Origin: Ricordea florida
Taxonomy: Eukaryota > Cnidaria > Anthozoa > Corallimorpharia > Ricordeidae
DNA: 64,000 bases
Reading direction: 5' to 3'
Assembly (NCBI GenBank): GCA_949710005.1
Contig: OX453272.1
Coordinates: 38,869,373 to 38,933,372 of the forward strand
Each line of letters begins with the position of its first letter. Position 1 is the first letter of the stretch. Position numbers and translations under genes: made by a program. Shown piece after piece: positions 8,485-16,317 of this stretch. The notes below the pieces were generated by a model. It saw nothing but the letters and a program-made list of their open reading frames with translations. It was not told the origin of the DNA and did not search any database.

Positions 8485-8901
8485 TTATTCCATAATTGTA
8501 CGAGAGGGTGTTGGCTGCTGCGGCGGATGCTCTGGAAGAGCGCCAAAGGCTTGCTGTCCCTCCGGACGGGCACGACGCTCCCGCGGCGAAGCCAGTGCGT
8601 CGTAGACTCGCATAATCGGCTGCTGCTGCTTCTGTTGCGCGAGATACAGACTATACAGACTGGCCAAGAGACTCCCTGCAGCAATAAGGAGCCCCCAATT
8701 GACAGAGCTCCAGCTTGTCGTAGCTCGGTGTGATTCCTCGCGCTTGCTATCTCTTTCGCGGTCCTGCTCTCGAGCAAGAGCTTGTCGAGCTGTTTTGTTT
8801 CTAGCCGCGAGGGCACGACCAGCTGCAACCTTCTTAGGATTCTTGTGTTTAGTCGGTTCTCGGGGAGCGGTCGGTGCTGTAATAAGATCTTCTTCTTCCA
8901 T
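8485..8901 (-). CDS. Single-span membrane protein with a basic N-terminal region
   Basis: This 138-aa product has a Lys/Arg/Ala-rich charged first half, one transmembrane segment (WGLLIAAGSLLASLYSLYLA, about residues 69-88) and a Pro/Gln-rich tail. The segment coding YDALASPRERRARPEG lies in a 44-nt sequence that recurs inverted at 9005-9048. No domain is recognised. It lies between two other small leftward genes of the capsid-ATPase cluster. Confidence 0.65.
   Translation of the reverse strand: MEEEDLITAPTAPREPTKHKNPKKVAAGRALAARNKTARQALAREQDRERDSKREESHRATTSWSSVNWGLLIAAGSLLASLYSLYLAQQKQQQPIMRVYDALASPRERRARPEGQQAFGALPEHPPQQPTPSRTIME
8567..8610 (+). repeat. 44-nt inverted repeat, left copy
   Basis: An exact 44-nt match, in reverse orientation, to 9005-9048. 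It lies in the 3' half of the 138-aa gene. The partner lies across the stop codon of the next upstream leftward gene. Confidence 0.85.
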
Positions 8902-8937
8902 CCCTTTCAGACAAGATACTATACAAATATCAAAAAA

Positions 8938-9000
8938 TTGCTAGCATCTGCCAGCAAACCTACTAGCATCTGCTAGCATCTGCCAGCACCGTGCTAGCAG
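8938..9000 (+). repeat. Short tandem repeats of gctagcatctgccagc type
   Basis: Four to five imperfect copies of a unit close to gctagcatctgccag lie between two leftward genes, directly beside the right copy of the 44-nt inverted repeat. No function is known. Confidence 0.7.
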
Positions 9001-9004
9001 TCTT

Positions 9005-9048
9005 CGAGTCTACGACGCACTGGCTTCGCCGCGGGAGCGTCGTGCCCG
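9005..9048 (-). repeat. 44-nt inverted repeat, right copy
   Basis: Exact reverse complement of 8567-8610. It provides the last codons and stop of the 192-aa gene at 9010-9588, so that gene's end may have been replaced by a local inverted duplication. Confidence 0.85.
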
Positions 9049-9588
9049 CTCTCCTACGGAGTCATCTGGGGTTGCGACCGTCGAGCCTCCGGTGCTGCGC
9101 GTCGGTAGACCGTCGCAGACAGACTCTGTGTGGCAGCCTACATGCGCCAGAGCAGCCATTAGCGCCACCAAGTGGCCTCCGCGGACCGCGATCCAACCCG
9201 CCCCATAGCTTAACTCACGCCTGATCAGGGCATCCTGCTGGAGGTCTTCTAACAGCGCCTGCTCGGAATCCAGCTGCTTACCTACGGCTCCCAACACACG
9301 GCTTACCACCTTGCACGCGACTTTTAAGAAGCCGCTAGAGAGACTGCGCTCGACCTGCTTTCCGAGGGTCGTCTGGTAACGAAGATGGAGCGAAGCAACC
9401 TCCTTCATCGAGAGCTTGTGGACGTCGCCCAGCGACAGCTCCTTCCCCAAGTACTCCTTGGTGTTGCCTGCGGCTGCCAGAATAGCAAGTGCCTCCCGTT
9501 CTTCCCGACAGTCGTCTACAGCGGCGTACGAGGTGATTACTTCCTCGCGGAGAATTTCATCCAGCACGTTTCCTTCGGTTTCAGCCAT
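9010..9588 (-). CDS. Helical protein of unknown function
   Basis: A 192-aa protein, acidic at its N terminus and mostly helical (for example LSLGDVHKLSMKEVASLHLR), with an Ala/Gly/Val-rich segment (IAVRGGHLVALMAALAHVG) that may be membrane-associated. The start is preceded by tatatagaaa. The final residues come from the 44-nt inverted repeat, so the true C terminus may be altered. No family is recognised. It lies directly downstream of the ATPase on the same strand, with 3 bp between them. Confidence 0.6.
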   Translation of the reverse strand: MAETEGNVLDEILREEVITSYAAVDDCREEREALAILAAAGNTKEYLGKELSLGDVHKLSMKEVASLHLRYQTTLGKQVERSLSSGFLKVACKVVSRVLGAVGKQLDSEQALLEDLQQDALIRRELSYGAGWIAVRGGHLVALMAALAHVGCHTESVCDGLPTRSTGGSTVATPDDSVGERARRSRGEASAS

Positions 9589-9601
9589 TTTCTATATATC
9601 T
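9589..9601 (-). promoter_or_regulatory. TATATAGA motif upstream of the 192-aa gene
   Basis: On the minus strand agatatatagaaa directly precedes the ATG at 9588, overlapping the end of the ATPase gene. It is one of the clearest cases of the TATA/TAGA motif found before many Element 1 start codons. Confidence 0.5.
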
Positions 9602-10239
9602 GCCGAAACAATTTTGCTGGGAGCTGGGATTTCCAACACGATATCAAATGGATGACGGAGACGGAAGCAAAGTCTGGCGTACGGATGCTCCTTGAGCGCG
9701 GATAGCATTTGGTGGCGCTCCTCCTTGGGATGTCCTACCCCGTAGTTTTCCCAAAGTATTTTCCCTTCGAGCTCGCTCGGACTGTAAAAAGTCAGCGTCG
9801 CGGCTACGTTCTCCCGGAAGGCTTTTGCCACGCTCGTGTACTGTTGGGTCAGGAGCCAAACTGAAAAATTCTTGTGCCTGCCAGAGAAAGCCAGCTCTAC
9901 GAGAGCGCTGCGTTGTTTTTTGACGTCTTCGCTGGCGGCGCAGTCGTCCAGAATAAGCAACACCTGGCCACGCCCTTCGAAGACCTCGGTGCAAAGTCGA
10001 AGACACTTTTCAATCTCACCGCCCGAGTTCCCTGGTGCCAGGGCTACGAAGCCGGGGTCTTTGTGGGCAAATCCCCGATATGTTTTGTTGTGGACGTACG
10101 TCGGGCAAATCAAGCACACGACGTGAAACTTCCCTCGAAAAGGTCCGCGGAGAGCTTCGACAACCAGTCTCGACTTCCCGGAAGCTGTTGGACCGACTAT
10201 AAGCAGGTGGCCGGGTATCAAGTCGGTGAGAAAATCCAT
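9592..10239 (-). CDS. ATP: FtsK/HerA-type genome-packaging ATPase
   Basis: This 215-aa P-loop ATPase would pump element DNA into capsids. It has Walker A GPTASGKS (residues 17-24), Walker B LLILDDC (about 94-100) and a downstream polar motif LLTQQYTS typical of A32-like ATPases. Length is normal for Polintons and the frame is intact. The next upstream gene on the same strand is the major capsid protein, the standard pairing. A tatataag motif sits just before the ATG. Confidence 0.92.
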   Translation of the reverse strand: MDFLTDLIPGHLLIVGPTASGKSRLVVEALRGPFRGKFHVVCLICPTYVHNKTYRGFAHKDPGFVALAPGNSGGEIEKCLRLCTEVFEGRGQVLLILDDCAASEDVKKQRSALVELAFSGRHKNFSVWLLTQQYTSVAKAFRENVAATLTFYSPSELEGKILWENYGVGHPKEERHQMLSALKEHPYARLCFRLRHPFDIVLEIPAPSKIVSADI

Positions 10240-10254
10240 CTAGGGTATATAAGG
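10240..10254 (-). promoter_or_regulatory. TATATA motif upstream of the packaging ATPase
   Basis: On the minus strand ccttatataccctag precedes the ATG at 10239. It lies in the 21-bp gap to the capsid gene stop. The position so close to the ATG suggests a viral-type late promoter rather than a normal TATA box 30 nt before transcription. Confidence 0.5.
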
Positions 10255-10260
10255 AGGTGA

Positions 10261-11493
10261 TTAATAGTAGACGACTTGGCTATTGGGGTCGAATGCTGCG
10301 TCACCTAGGAGGAAGACGTGGCAGTTGACATTACTACTGCCGCCGGTCTTTCGATAGATCCGGAACTGAAGATTTTTTCCGGGACCGAGAACTGCTTGTC
10401 CGTCGCCGTGCACAAGATGGTCGCGTGCCATGCGGAGATCGATGAAGATCCCGTATTTGTTATGGAAGAACAACGTAGAGGTGATCCCAGAGAGTGGAGG
10501 AGCTTGGGGGTGCACCAACCATTCTGCGCCGGCTCGCGCCGTCTCCCAAATATCTGCGGGTCGCATACCTCTGGGGTAAAGCGTGTTGGGGACGCCGTTG
10601 AGGTCGAACTCAACCTTTGTTACGTCGGGGTTCAGGAAGACTTCGCTTTCTCGAGCTCCCGAGGTGTGCGGGTTGACGAACAGGAACAGGACACCCACAA
10701 AGCTTTTGAGTTGCGCGAGGATGTTGTCCGTGAGAATTGGATCGGTGGCCTTCGAGAAGGATAGAAGTTTGTAGTGCGAGATGCGGTTGTAGAGAACCAC
10801 GCTAGGGACGTGCTGCGCCACAATGAGCGACTGGATGACTTGGTACACCAATTCGATGTTTTTGAGCTCGTAGGTGCCAACCTTGGTCGGATCCGAGCTT
10901 TTGATGACATCTTCGGGGGCGGCGAGTGTGAGCTCCAACCGAATCGGTGGAAGACTTGCCGTATGGAGAGCGCCGTGGGTGCGCAGGAGCTCGAGATCGA
11001 GTGGTAGCCGATACTTGGGGAAGGCCACGGAAATTGCCACGTCCCCTGCCACATCGCCTTTGTCGCCAGCCTCTGAGCGGATTTTGTTGACCGCGGTTGT
11101 CTGGATCCCTTGTTCGACGCGATTGGCACGCTCTTCGGTGGGAAGCCACAGGTCGGAGAACACTCCAACAAGGTCGGCTCGCTCCAGGTCCTCTAGGGTT
11201 TTATCACCCATCTTGACTTCCCTTCTCCGAATCAAGCAGCGCTCCAGGTTATCGACGACGCGGTTGTTGGCGTGTTTCGACGCTCCGCCTAGCTCCACCT
11301 CGGCCAAAAGGGCTAGGGTGTCTGGGACTAGGACGGTGTCGGCGGGAAGTCTGGGGATGTCAACGTACAAGATCTCTTTGGGTTTCGCCGAGCTCGGGTG
11401 GAAGGTCAGGCGGTGGGTGACGCGATTTCCTTTTGCAGCCATCAAATTGCGCGGCTCCTCCCTTGGGTCAAGCTTCTTGGAGATGTACGCCAT
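10261..11493 (-). CDS. MCP: Major capsid protein, double jelly-roll type
   Basis: This 410-aa product matches the Polinton hexon-like capsid protein in length and in its N-terminal pattern (RLTFHPSSAKPKEILYVDIP). The beta-rich sequence without membrane segments fits trimeric double-jelly-roll capsomers. The ending (FLLGDAAFDPNSQVVYY) is also plausible for this family. The frame is intact. It diverges from the gene at 11529 over a 35-bp shared intergenic region. The double jelly-roll is inferred from family knowledge, not computed. Confidence 0.88.
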   Translation of the reverse strand: MAYISKKLDPREEPRNLMAAKGNRVTHRLTFHPSSAKPKEILYVDIPRLPADTVLVPDTLALLAEVELGGASKHANNRVVDNLERCLIRRREVKMGDKTLEDLERADLVGVFSDLWLPTEERANRVEQGIQTTAVNKIRSEAGDKGDVAGDVAISVAFPKYRLPLDLELLRTHGALHTASLPPIRLELTLAAPEDVIKSSDPTKVGTYELKNIELVYQVIQSLIVAQHVPSVVLYNRISHYKLLSFSKATDPILTDNILAQLKSFVGVLFLFVNPHTSGARESEVFLNPDVTKVEFDLNGVPNTLYPRGMRPADIWETARAGAEWLVHPQAPPLSGITSTLFFHNKYGIFIDLRMARDHLVHGDGQAVLGPGKNLQFRIYRKTGGSSNVNCHVFLLGDAAFDPNSQVVYY

Positions 11494-11528
11494 TTTATTT
11501 GTCTTGTATGTATAGGCAGAAACAAAAC
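11494..11528. promoter_or_regulatory. Divergent promoter between MCP and the 324-aa gene
   Basis: Only 35 bp separate the two start codons. Rightward it contains tgtatagg 14 nt before the ATG at 11529. Leftward it contains ctatacatac. The two genes may be co-expressed late. Confidence 0.5.
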
Positions 11529-12503
11529 ATGGATATCAACCCTGATGAAATGACCCCTTTGATGTCCCCCGACGATCCCGAGCCCACCGGCGCTGAAGGT
11601 GGGAGGGTTAACCCCAGCTTCGACCCCGCCGATCTGCCGGAGGGAGGAGAAAAATTCGGGATGTATGACTTAAGACCGCGAGGTCGTCCCCGTGAGCCTG
11701 CCACAGCAGAAACATCGTTTTCGACCGTCCCTGTTACTGGGGAGGAGAGGGTGACCAACCCTGTTACTAGGGGGTTATTCAATAAAAGCTTAATGGATAT
11801 TGCTAAGGCAGAGGTGCAAAAAGAGTACCCCCGATATGGCGGGGTCGAAATCGGACAAGGGTACGATGGACGTACTATGGTTCGTCTGTGGGGCAGAGAA
11901 GACCAAACGTGGCGACCACTGAAAAACAAAGATGGTATTTTAACTAAGAACTTGCCAAAAGAATTGAAAGAAGCCCTAGGACCAACCGCGGCACAGATTT
12001 TGGAAGAGAATAACGCCAGAACTCAGGAACTCGAGCAGCAAAACCGACAGGATGAGGAGATAAGAGACGCTCACGATATTTCATCGGAAGATAGACGTGC
12101 TTTGGAGGCGCGGATTGCGGCGCGCGAGGAAGAGATTCAAGAGCTAGAGCTGGAAAGTGAAGCCGTTGAGGAGCGAATGTCTCTGCGGGACCGCGTTCGG
12201 GCTATTTTCAAGAAGTACGGAGTAGGGGTCCTGGGGGTTCTCGTAGCGGCTGGGACGGTCATTGGGATTATCTTGGGGGCTTTACAGCGGGGGCTCGCCG
12301 GCGTAGCGCAGGGGGTAGGGCGGGGGTTGAAGACCATCGGAAAAAAGATTGGAGACCTCCTTCCTGGAGCCATAGGCGCCATTGTCTCATTCCTCTTCCG
12401 CACGGCTGGAGAAGTTGTTGGTTTCTTAGCCAAAAACGCCTGGCTCTTGATCGTAGCCGTGGTCGTGTTTCTCATCGAGCACTATAAGAAGAAGTCTACC
12501 TAA
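11529..12503 (+). CDS. Coiled-coil and membrane-helix protein, probable minor virion protein
   Basis: A 324-aa protein. The first 100 residues are Pro/Asp-rich, then comes a long charged coiled coil (residues about 160-220), then an amphipathic and strongly hydrophobic C-terminal region: VLGVLVAAGTVIGIILGAL, a Gly-rich amphipathic stretch (GLKTIGKKIGDLLPGAIG) and AWLLIVAVVVFLIEHY. The layout recalls virion membrane-lytic proteins, but no homology is claimed. The ATG at 11529 is preferred to an upstream non-ATG extension that overlaps MCP. Its end overlaps the 481-aa gene by 8 bp tail to tail. Confidence 0.75.
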   Translation: MDINPDEMTPLMSPDDPEPTGAEGGRVNPSFDPADLPEGGEKFGMYDLRPRGRPREPATAETSFSTVPVTGEERVTNPVTRGLFNKSLMDIAKAEVQKEYPRYGGVEIGQGYDGRTMVRLWGREDQTWRPLKNKDGILTKNLPKELKEALGPTAAQILEENNARTQELEQQNRQDEEIRDAHDISSEDRRALEARIAAREEEIQELELESEAVEERMSLRDRVRAIFKKYGVGVLGVLVAAGTVIGIILGALQRGLAGVAQGVGRGLKTIGKKIGDLLPGAIGAIVSFLFRTAGEVVGFLAKNAWLLIVAVVVFLIEHYKKKST

Positions 12504-13941
12504 ACAACCACCAAGTCGCACCTGCGGCCACAACAGTGACTGCAGCTAAATTTCGCTCGTGCGCGGACGGCGCTACGGGGGCTTTAGTTTTCGGGACAAG
12601 TGGGACTGGGGGTTCTATTTTCAGCGTTGTTTCCGATACAAGGGGGACTGGGGCTTTTGTTTTCGGTGTTGTTTTCGGGACAAGGGGGACTGGGGCTTTT
12701 ATTTTCGGCGTGCGCTTATGTGTTCGCTCGTTCACACGCGGATTGACCCCGAAAGTCATATCGCTGGTCGCTTTCTGGAGCTCATTGTTGTACCCGAGAA
12801 CGCTGTTTGAATTAATAACAAGCCGGCTGGGGAGCAACCAGAGCCCTGGGGCCACGGCCAGATTCAGCTGCGCTCGAGCGTCGGACAAAGCCCTTTGATA
12901 GTTCTGGATGCCGGTGGAGATATCGTTTACTACGATTGTCTCCTCTAGAAGTTGTCTAAACATTTGGCGGGTCTCAACAGCACTGCCGCTCGCCCCCACG
13001 ATAGTAGATCGGGTTTTGACTTGCGAGCCAAGAACACAATATACCAAAGCCTCGATACTACGATTGAGACGCCCCATGCCAGCCTCCATCAGACCTTCAC
13101 CCTTTTTCGGTGAAAACCAGCTGTATTGCGCTCCGCCAGCATCGTTTCGGATAAATGCCAACAGATTACCTTTATTCTTTTTCCCACCCTCATCTGAGAA
13201 GAGGTTCAAGCTATCTGGCCATGTGTTGGACTCGGTGTCATAGCGGCGGATGACGTACTCGTTCTTTGGGCCTTCGACCGGATAATCCACGAACACGTCT
13301 CCAAGCCCGTGGTTACGACCGCCTTTCCAGCGAAAGTCCGGGGCTGTAGGCAGACCGAATTCGATGCAGAGGCTTTCAAAGGCGGACTTGCGAAGTGGGT
13401 TGTTTGTTTTTTGGAACGCCTTGTCTCCGGGGAGGGGGCAGCCGAGCTCGAATAGGATACGGCGGACGGTGAAGTATACGTGGAAGCGAAGTAGCCCCTG
13501 AACTATGGGTGGGAAGGTTTTATTGACCGAATCGGTAATAGTCACCCCACACCCCGCAGTTGCGCACCATGTGGCGAAGTTCAGCTGTTGAGGCCAATAT
13601 TCATACGTCGGAGAAGAGAGCCATTGGTGCGCCTCCTTTGCCGAGCGATGTGTAATAGTTGTTTCTTTCCATATGTCTCGGACTCCTGCTTTGAAAGAAA
13701 TTTTTGGGTCAACAAAGATCTCGAGCTCTCGAAGCAGCGGTGCTATATCAGAGACCGTTTCAGCGAACGGAACGGCAGGCACGGGGTATTTGTCCGGGCT
13801 GCGGAGAAGGAGGGCATCGGGGAAATTGCTCTGTTTCGGAAATTTAATTTTTTCTAAGGTTTTACCGAAATGTTCTACGGTCTTTTTTGGAAACGCTGTT
13901 TTTATAACAGACCAAAGATCTATTTCGTGGGATTGATCCAT
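12496..13941 (-). CDS. 481-aa protein with PVPLVPKT repeats and C-terminal membrane anchor, unknown
   Basis: Residues 1-370 look globular and rich in Trp, Phe and Tyr. Residues about 400-460 contain three to four 14-residue repeats built on APVPLVPKT. The last 20 residues form a hydrophobic anchor (AAVTVVAAGATWWLF). A head, a flexible Pro-rich stalk and a membrane anchor would suit a virion surface protein, but no family is recognised. It is divergent to the penton-like gene across a shared palindromic TATA element. Confidence 0.7.
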   Translation of the reverse strand: MDQSHEIDLWSVIKTAFPKKTVEHFGKTLEKIKFPKQSNFPDALLLRSPDKYPVPAVPFAETVSDIAPLLRELEIFVDPKISFKAGVRDIWKETTITHRSAKEAHQWLSSPTYEYWPQQLNFATWCATAGCGVTITDSVNKTFPPIVQGLLRFHVYFTVRRILFELGCPLPGDKAFQKTNNPLRKSAFESLCIEFGLPTAPDFRWKGGRNHGLGDVFVDYPVEGPKNEYVIRRYDTESNTWPDSLNLFSDEGGKKNKGNLLAFIRNDAGGAQYSWFSPKKGEGLMEAGMGRLNRSIEALVYCVLGSQVKTRSTIVGASGSAVETRQMFRQLLEETIVVNDISTGIQNYQRALSDARAQLNLAVAPGLWLLPSRLVINSNSVLGYNNELQKATSDMTFGVNPRVNERTHKRTPKIKAPVPLVPKTTPKTKAPVPLVSETTLKIEPPVPLVPKTKAPVAPSAHERNLAAVTVVAAGATWWLFR

Positions 13942-13944
13942 GAT

Positions 13945-13954
13945 GTATATATAC
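13945..13954. promoter_or_regulatory. Palindromic GTATATATAC between divergent genes
   Basis: The perfect 10-bp palindrome gtatatatac lies 3 nt before the leftward ATG (13941) and 13 nt before the rightward ATG (13968). It fits the element's TATA-type start-proximal motif serving both genes. Confidence 0.55.
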
Positions 13955-13967
13955 GCGGTTAAATAAA

Positions 13968-14648
13968 ATGTCCCTCAGCATAGTGGCAAGCGAGGGTGTA
14001 AACGAACTTCACCCTCCGGTCGTTGGTGAGCTCTCGAGTGTCGCAGCTCGAACCGTAAAGATCCCTGAAATAACGCTCACAGTACTTAAAACGATGGATA
14101 TATATTTCTTCGCTCTCAACTCATGGGACAAATTGAACCTCATTCGCGAAGGAAACGCCGATTTTGCCACGATCAGGAAAGCGAAAGGGAACATTCTGGT
14201 CTCAATTCCGAAGGGGGAGTACAACCTCCACTGTCTACAACAGGCAATTGTCTATGGGCATGGAAAGGATGTCGCCGCGGGCACTTGTGAACTTCGGATA
14301 ACCGCTACTGGAGTGTATTTCTTCTCGAAAGTACAGGTGATCCTAGACAGCAAGCTAGCCGACTTGTTGGGGATATCCGAAGTCCCGCGCGTTCTGATTC
14401 ATGTTCCTGTACAATGGGGGCCGCCCTCTGTTTCAATCTACTGCGATTTGGTGGACCCAAACAAGTCGTATGAAGGGGGCAAACCCTCCTATCTACTGGC
14501 GAAGGTCGAGCCTTTGAAGCTTCAAGGACCTTCGGTGTGGCATTTGCGACCGTTTTATCTCCCCGTCGACCCCACAAAAAGAAATCTCTTTCGAGTTTGG
14601 ACGGTACCGACGACCGGGGCAGAAGTTTTGTTGGAGCTCTGTATATAG
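13968..14648 (+). CDS. Penton-like minor capsid protein
   Basis: A 226-aa beta-rich protein without membrane segments. Its size, its place near the MCP cluster and motifs such as WHLRPFYLPVDP near the C terminus fit the single-jelly-roll penton protein of Polintons. This assignment rests on family resemblance from memory and on context. The frame is intact. The stop lies inside the tatatagg motif of the next gene, which starts 4 nt later. Confidence 0.65.
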   Translation: MSLSIVASEGVNELHPPVVGELSSVAARTVKIPEITLTVLKTMDIYFFALNSWDKLNLIREGNADFATIRKAKGNILVSIPKGEYNLHCLQQAIVYGHGKDVAAGTCELRITATGVYFFSKVQVILDSKLADLLGISEVPRVLIHVPVQWGPPSVSIYCDLVDPNKSYEGGKPSYLLAKVEPLKLQGPSVWHLRPFYLPVDPTKRNLFRVWTVPTTGAEVLLELCI

Positions 14649-14651
14649 GAC
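14640..14651 (+). promoter_or_regulatory. TATATAGG motif upstream of the 198-aa gene
   Basis: tgtatataggac directly precedes the ATG at 14652 and overlaps the stop codon of the penton-like gene. Confidence 0.5.
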
Positions 14652-15248
14652 ATGGAATCTGATTGTTTGTACCCAAAGGTTCCCACCGCCCTCAACGATG
14701 AGGGGCATTCGTTTCGGCTTCAAAAGATTTGTGACATTCAGACCGCCCTAAAAAACAGTATCGCCCACTATGAAGAAGTACGAAAAAAATATACCCGCTC
14801 TCGGACAATTCTAAACGGGGTAGCTTTGACGACTGGAAGCCTGGGCGTTATACTTTCGGCTTCGGGCCTAGCCGCCTCTTTGACCGGCCTTGGGATTGTC
14901 GTTGGGGTTCCACTGGGTGCTATTGGTGGCATCTTTGGAATCGTGTCAGCCACAATGGTCCGGGTCAGTAAACGTATCGCCGTAAAGATATCCAAGCATG
15001 AGCGAACCGTCGCGATTGGTGAGACGAAGTTGAGTACCATCGATGACTTGGTTTCGAAAGCCTTGCAGGATAACCAAATCAGCGCTACGGAATTTCAACT
15101 CATTCTCTCCGAGGTTGACAAATATGAAACACTCAAGCGCGAGATTAAACAAAAAGCTGTGACAAAAAACGAAAACCTCGATCTGACAAAGCTGCGGACC
15201 GAGATTCGCAGCGAACTGGTCACAGAGATGCGAGAAAAACTCGCTTAA
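14652..15248 (+). CDS. Two-helix membrane protein with coiled-coil flanks
   Basis: A 198-aa protein: charged coiled coil (residues 20-50), a hydrophobic Gly/Ala/Ser-rich pair of helices (VALTTGSLGVILSASGLAAS and LGIVVGVPLGAIGGIFGIVS, about 56-100) and a charged helical tail. This layout recurs in cnidarian Polintons as I recall them. Function is unknown; it could be an internal virion or membrane-remodelling protein. The gene end overlaps the next leftward gene by 4 bp. Confidence 0.7.
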   Translation: MESDCLYPKVPTALNDEGHSFRLQKICDIQTALKNSIAHYEEVRKKYTRSRTILNGVALTTGSLGVILSASGLAASLTGLGIVVGVPLGAIGGIFGIVSATMVRVSKRIAVKISKHERTVAIGETKLSTIDDLVSKALQDNQISATEFQLILSEVDKYETLKREIKQKAVTKNENLDLTKLRTEIRSELVTEMREKLA

Positions 15249-15802
15249 ATGGAGGTTGTTATTTCCACGTTGAGCGATGACTTCAGCTTGATCCATAAAG
15301 CATCGTATTTTCGAAGCGTCGTCGGTCGAATGTGTGAAATGTCGCACCTGGCGGCTCTTTCGTGGTCCTCTCGGAGTTCGAAGATTACTTTCAACAACCA
15401 TATCAGCTTTGGAAGCCGGCGGTAGTCTGAGACAAAACTCAAGTTGTCCTCAATACGATTCACGAGGTTTACTATCGATTTTCTTTCGAGTAAATCAAGT
15501 CCAAACTCTTTCATCAACAATTTTTGCAACGCCAACCTTTTACTTTTTGATATTGGTCTTGGTCTATACCCCTCTTTTCGCCTGTTAGTTGGAAAATTCC
15601 ATGTAAGATGATCAAACTCACCCGAAACCACACGCTGGCAAAGTCGAGGGCTGGCTGAAAGATACCCCTCGATGCTTTCTGGGTTGGGATGGGGAGAAAT
15701 TGGAGGGTCTTCTAAGAAAGAGGTTGCTAAGAGTTTTAACTGCGAGAGGTAAGTAGAGGAATAGTTTTCTTTTTTCAAGCTGTCAGCGACCGTTTCATCC
15801 AT
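15245..15802 (-). CDS. Helical protein of unknown function
   Basis: A 185-aa basic protein, predicted helical, with clustered Lys and Arg residues in the middle (RRKEGYRPRPISKSKRLALQ). The ATG is preceded by caatagacc. No domain is recognised. A nucleic-acid-binding role is possible because of the basic region, but this is not supported further. Confidence 0.6.
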   Translation of the reverse strand: MDETVADSLKKENYSSTYLSQLKLLATSFLEDPPISPHPNPESIEGYLSASPRLCQRVVSGEFDHLTWNFPTNRRKEGYRPRPISKSKRLALQKLLMKEFGLDLLERKSIVNLVNRIEDNLSFVSDYRRLPKLIWLLKVIFELREDHERAARCDISHIRPTTLRKYDALWIKLKSSLNVEITTSI

Positions 15803-16013
15803 TTTTTGTGGTCTATTGGTTGCTACTCTCTAATTGGTTGCCCACATCGAAACGGAAAAAATTAGGTGCGTGGCTTAATAACACCACTTTTGCTTCACCT
15901 CAAGCCCGCCCGAACTATCAACCTCGAGAACGTCGGCTATTATAACATAACGAAAAAATTTGCCAACTCCTATAACGAAAGCTGCGTATATACGTAAATC
16001 TAAATCCGGATCG
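15803..16013. other. Non-coding gap in Element 1
   Basis: About 210 bp with no credible reading frame. It separates the leftward 185-aa gene's start from the end of the right acidic gene. I see no clear repeat or RNA structure in it. Confidence 0.4.
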
Positions 16014-16283
16014 TTAAGCACCTCTCGCGCGGTTCAGATCGCGACGAGGCGGTACGCCTAATAATAATTCCAGGGCCTCCACCAAGAAGGGTGGAAGCTC
16101 AAACTCCTGGTCTTCTTCTTCTTCCGGCTCCGGCTCCTCCTCTCTAGGGGGCGGCTCAACATAATCGTCGAGGTCAGAATCGTAATCCGGCAACACATAA
16201 GGAGGGTCGGAGTCGTCCCACTCATCGTCGCTTGCCTCGGCTACAATCAAATCTTCTAAGAGTTGCTGATCCTCAGCGTTCAT
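16014..16283 (-). CDS. Small highly acidic protein, right end of Element 1
   Basis: The ATG at 16281-16283 gives 89 residues with dense Asp/Glu (DDEWDDSDPP, REEEPEPEEEEDQEFE) and a hydrophobic helix near the end (PPFLVEALELLLG). It mirrors the left acidic gene in size, charge and inward direction. Upstream is the motif tttagagagtggt also found before PolB. It may be an early accessory protein. An ORF extension beyond the ATG lacks a start codon. Confidence 0.65.
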   Translation of the reverse strand: MNAEDQQLLEDLIVAEASDDEWDDSDPPYVLPDYDSDLDDYVEPPPREEEPEPEEEEDQEFELPPFLVEALELLLGVPPRRDLNRARGA

Positions 16284-16301
16284 TTTTCTTTTCTCGAACT
16301 C

Positions 16302-16314
16302 ACCACTCTCTAAA
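16302..16314 (-). promoter_or_regulatory. TTTAGAGAGTGGT motif, second copy
   Basis: On the minus strand this is the same 13-mer found at 2671-2683 upstream of PolB. It lies 18 nt before the ATG of the right acidic gene. Confidence 0.5.
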
Positions 16315-16317
16315 TGT

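Noticed and set aside
12137..12475. Leftward 112-aa Thr/Pro/Arg-rich frame
   Set aside because: Antisense to the coiled-coil and membrane-helix gene.
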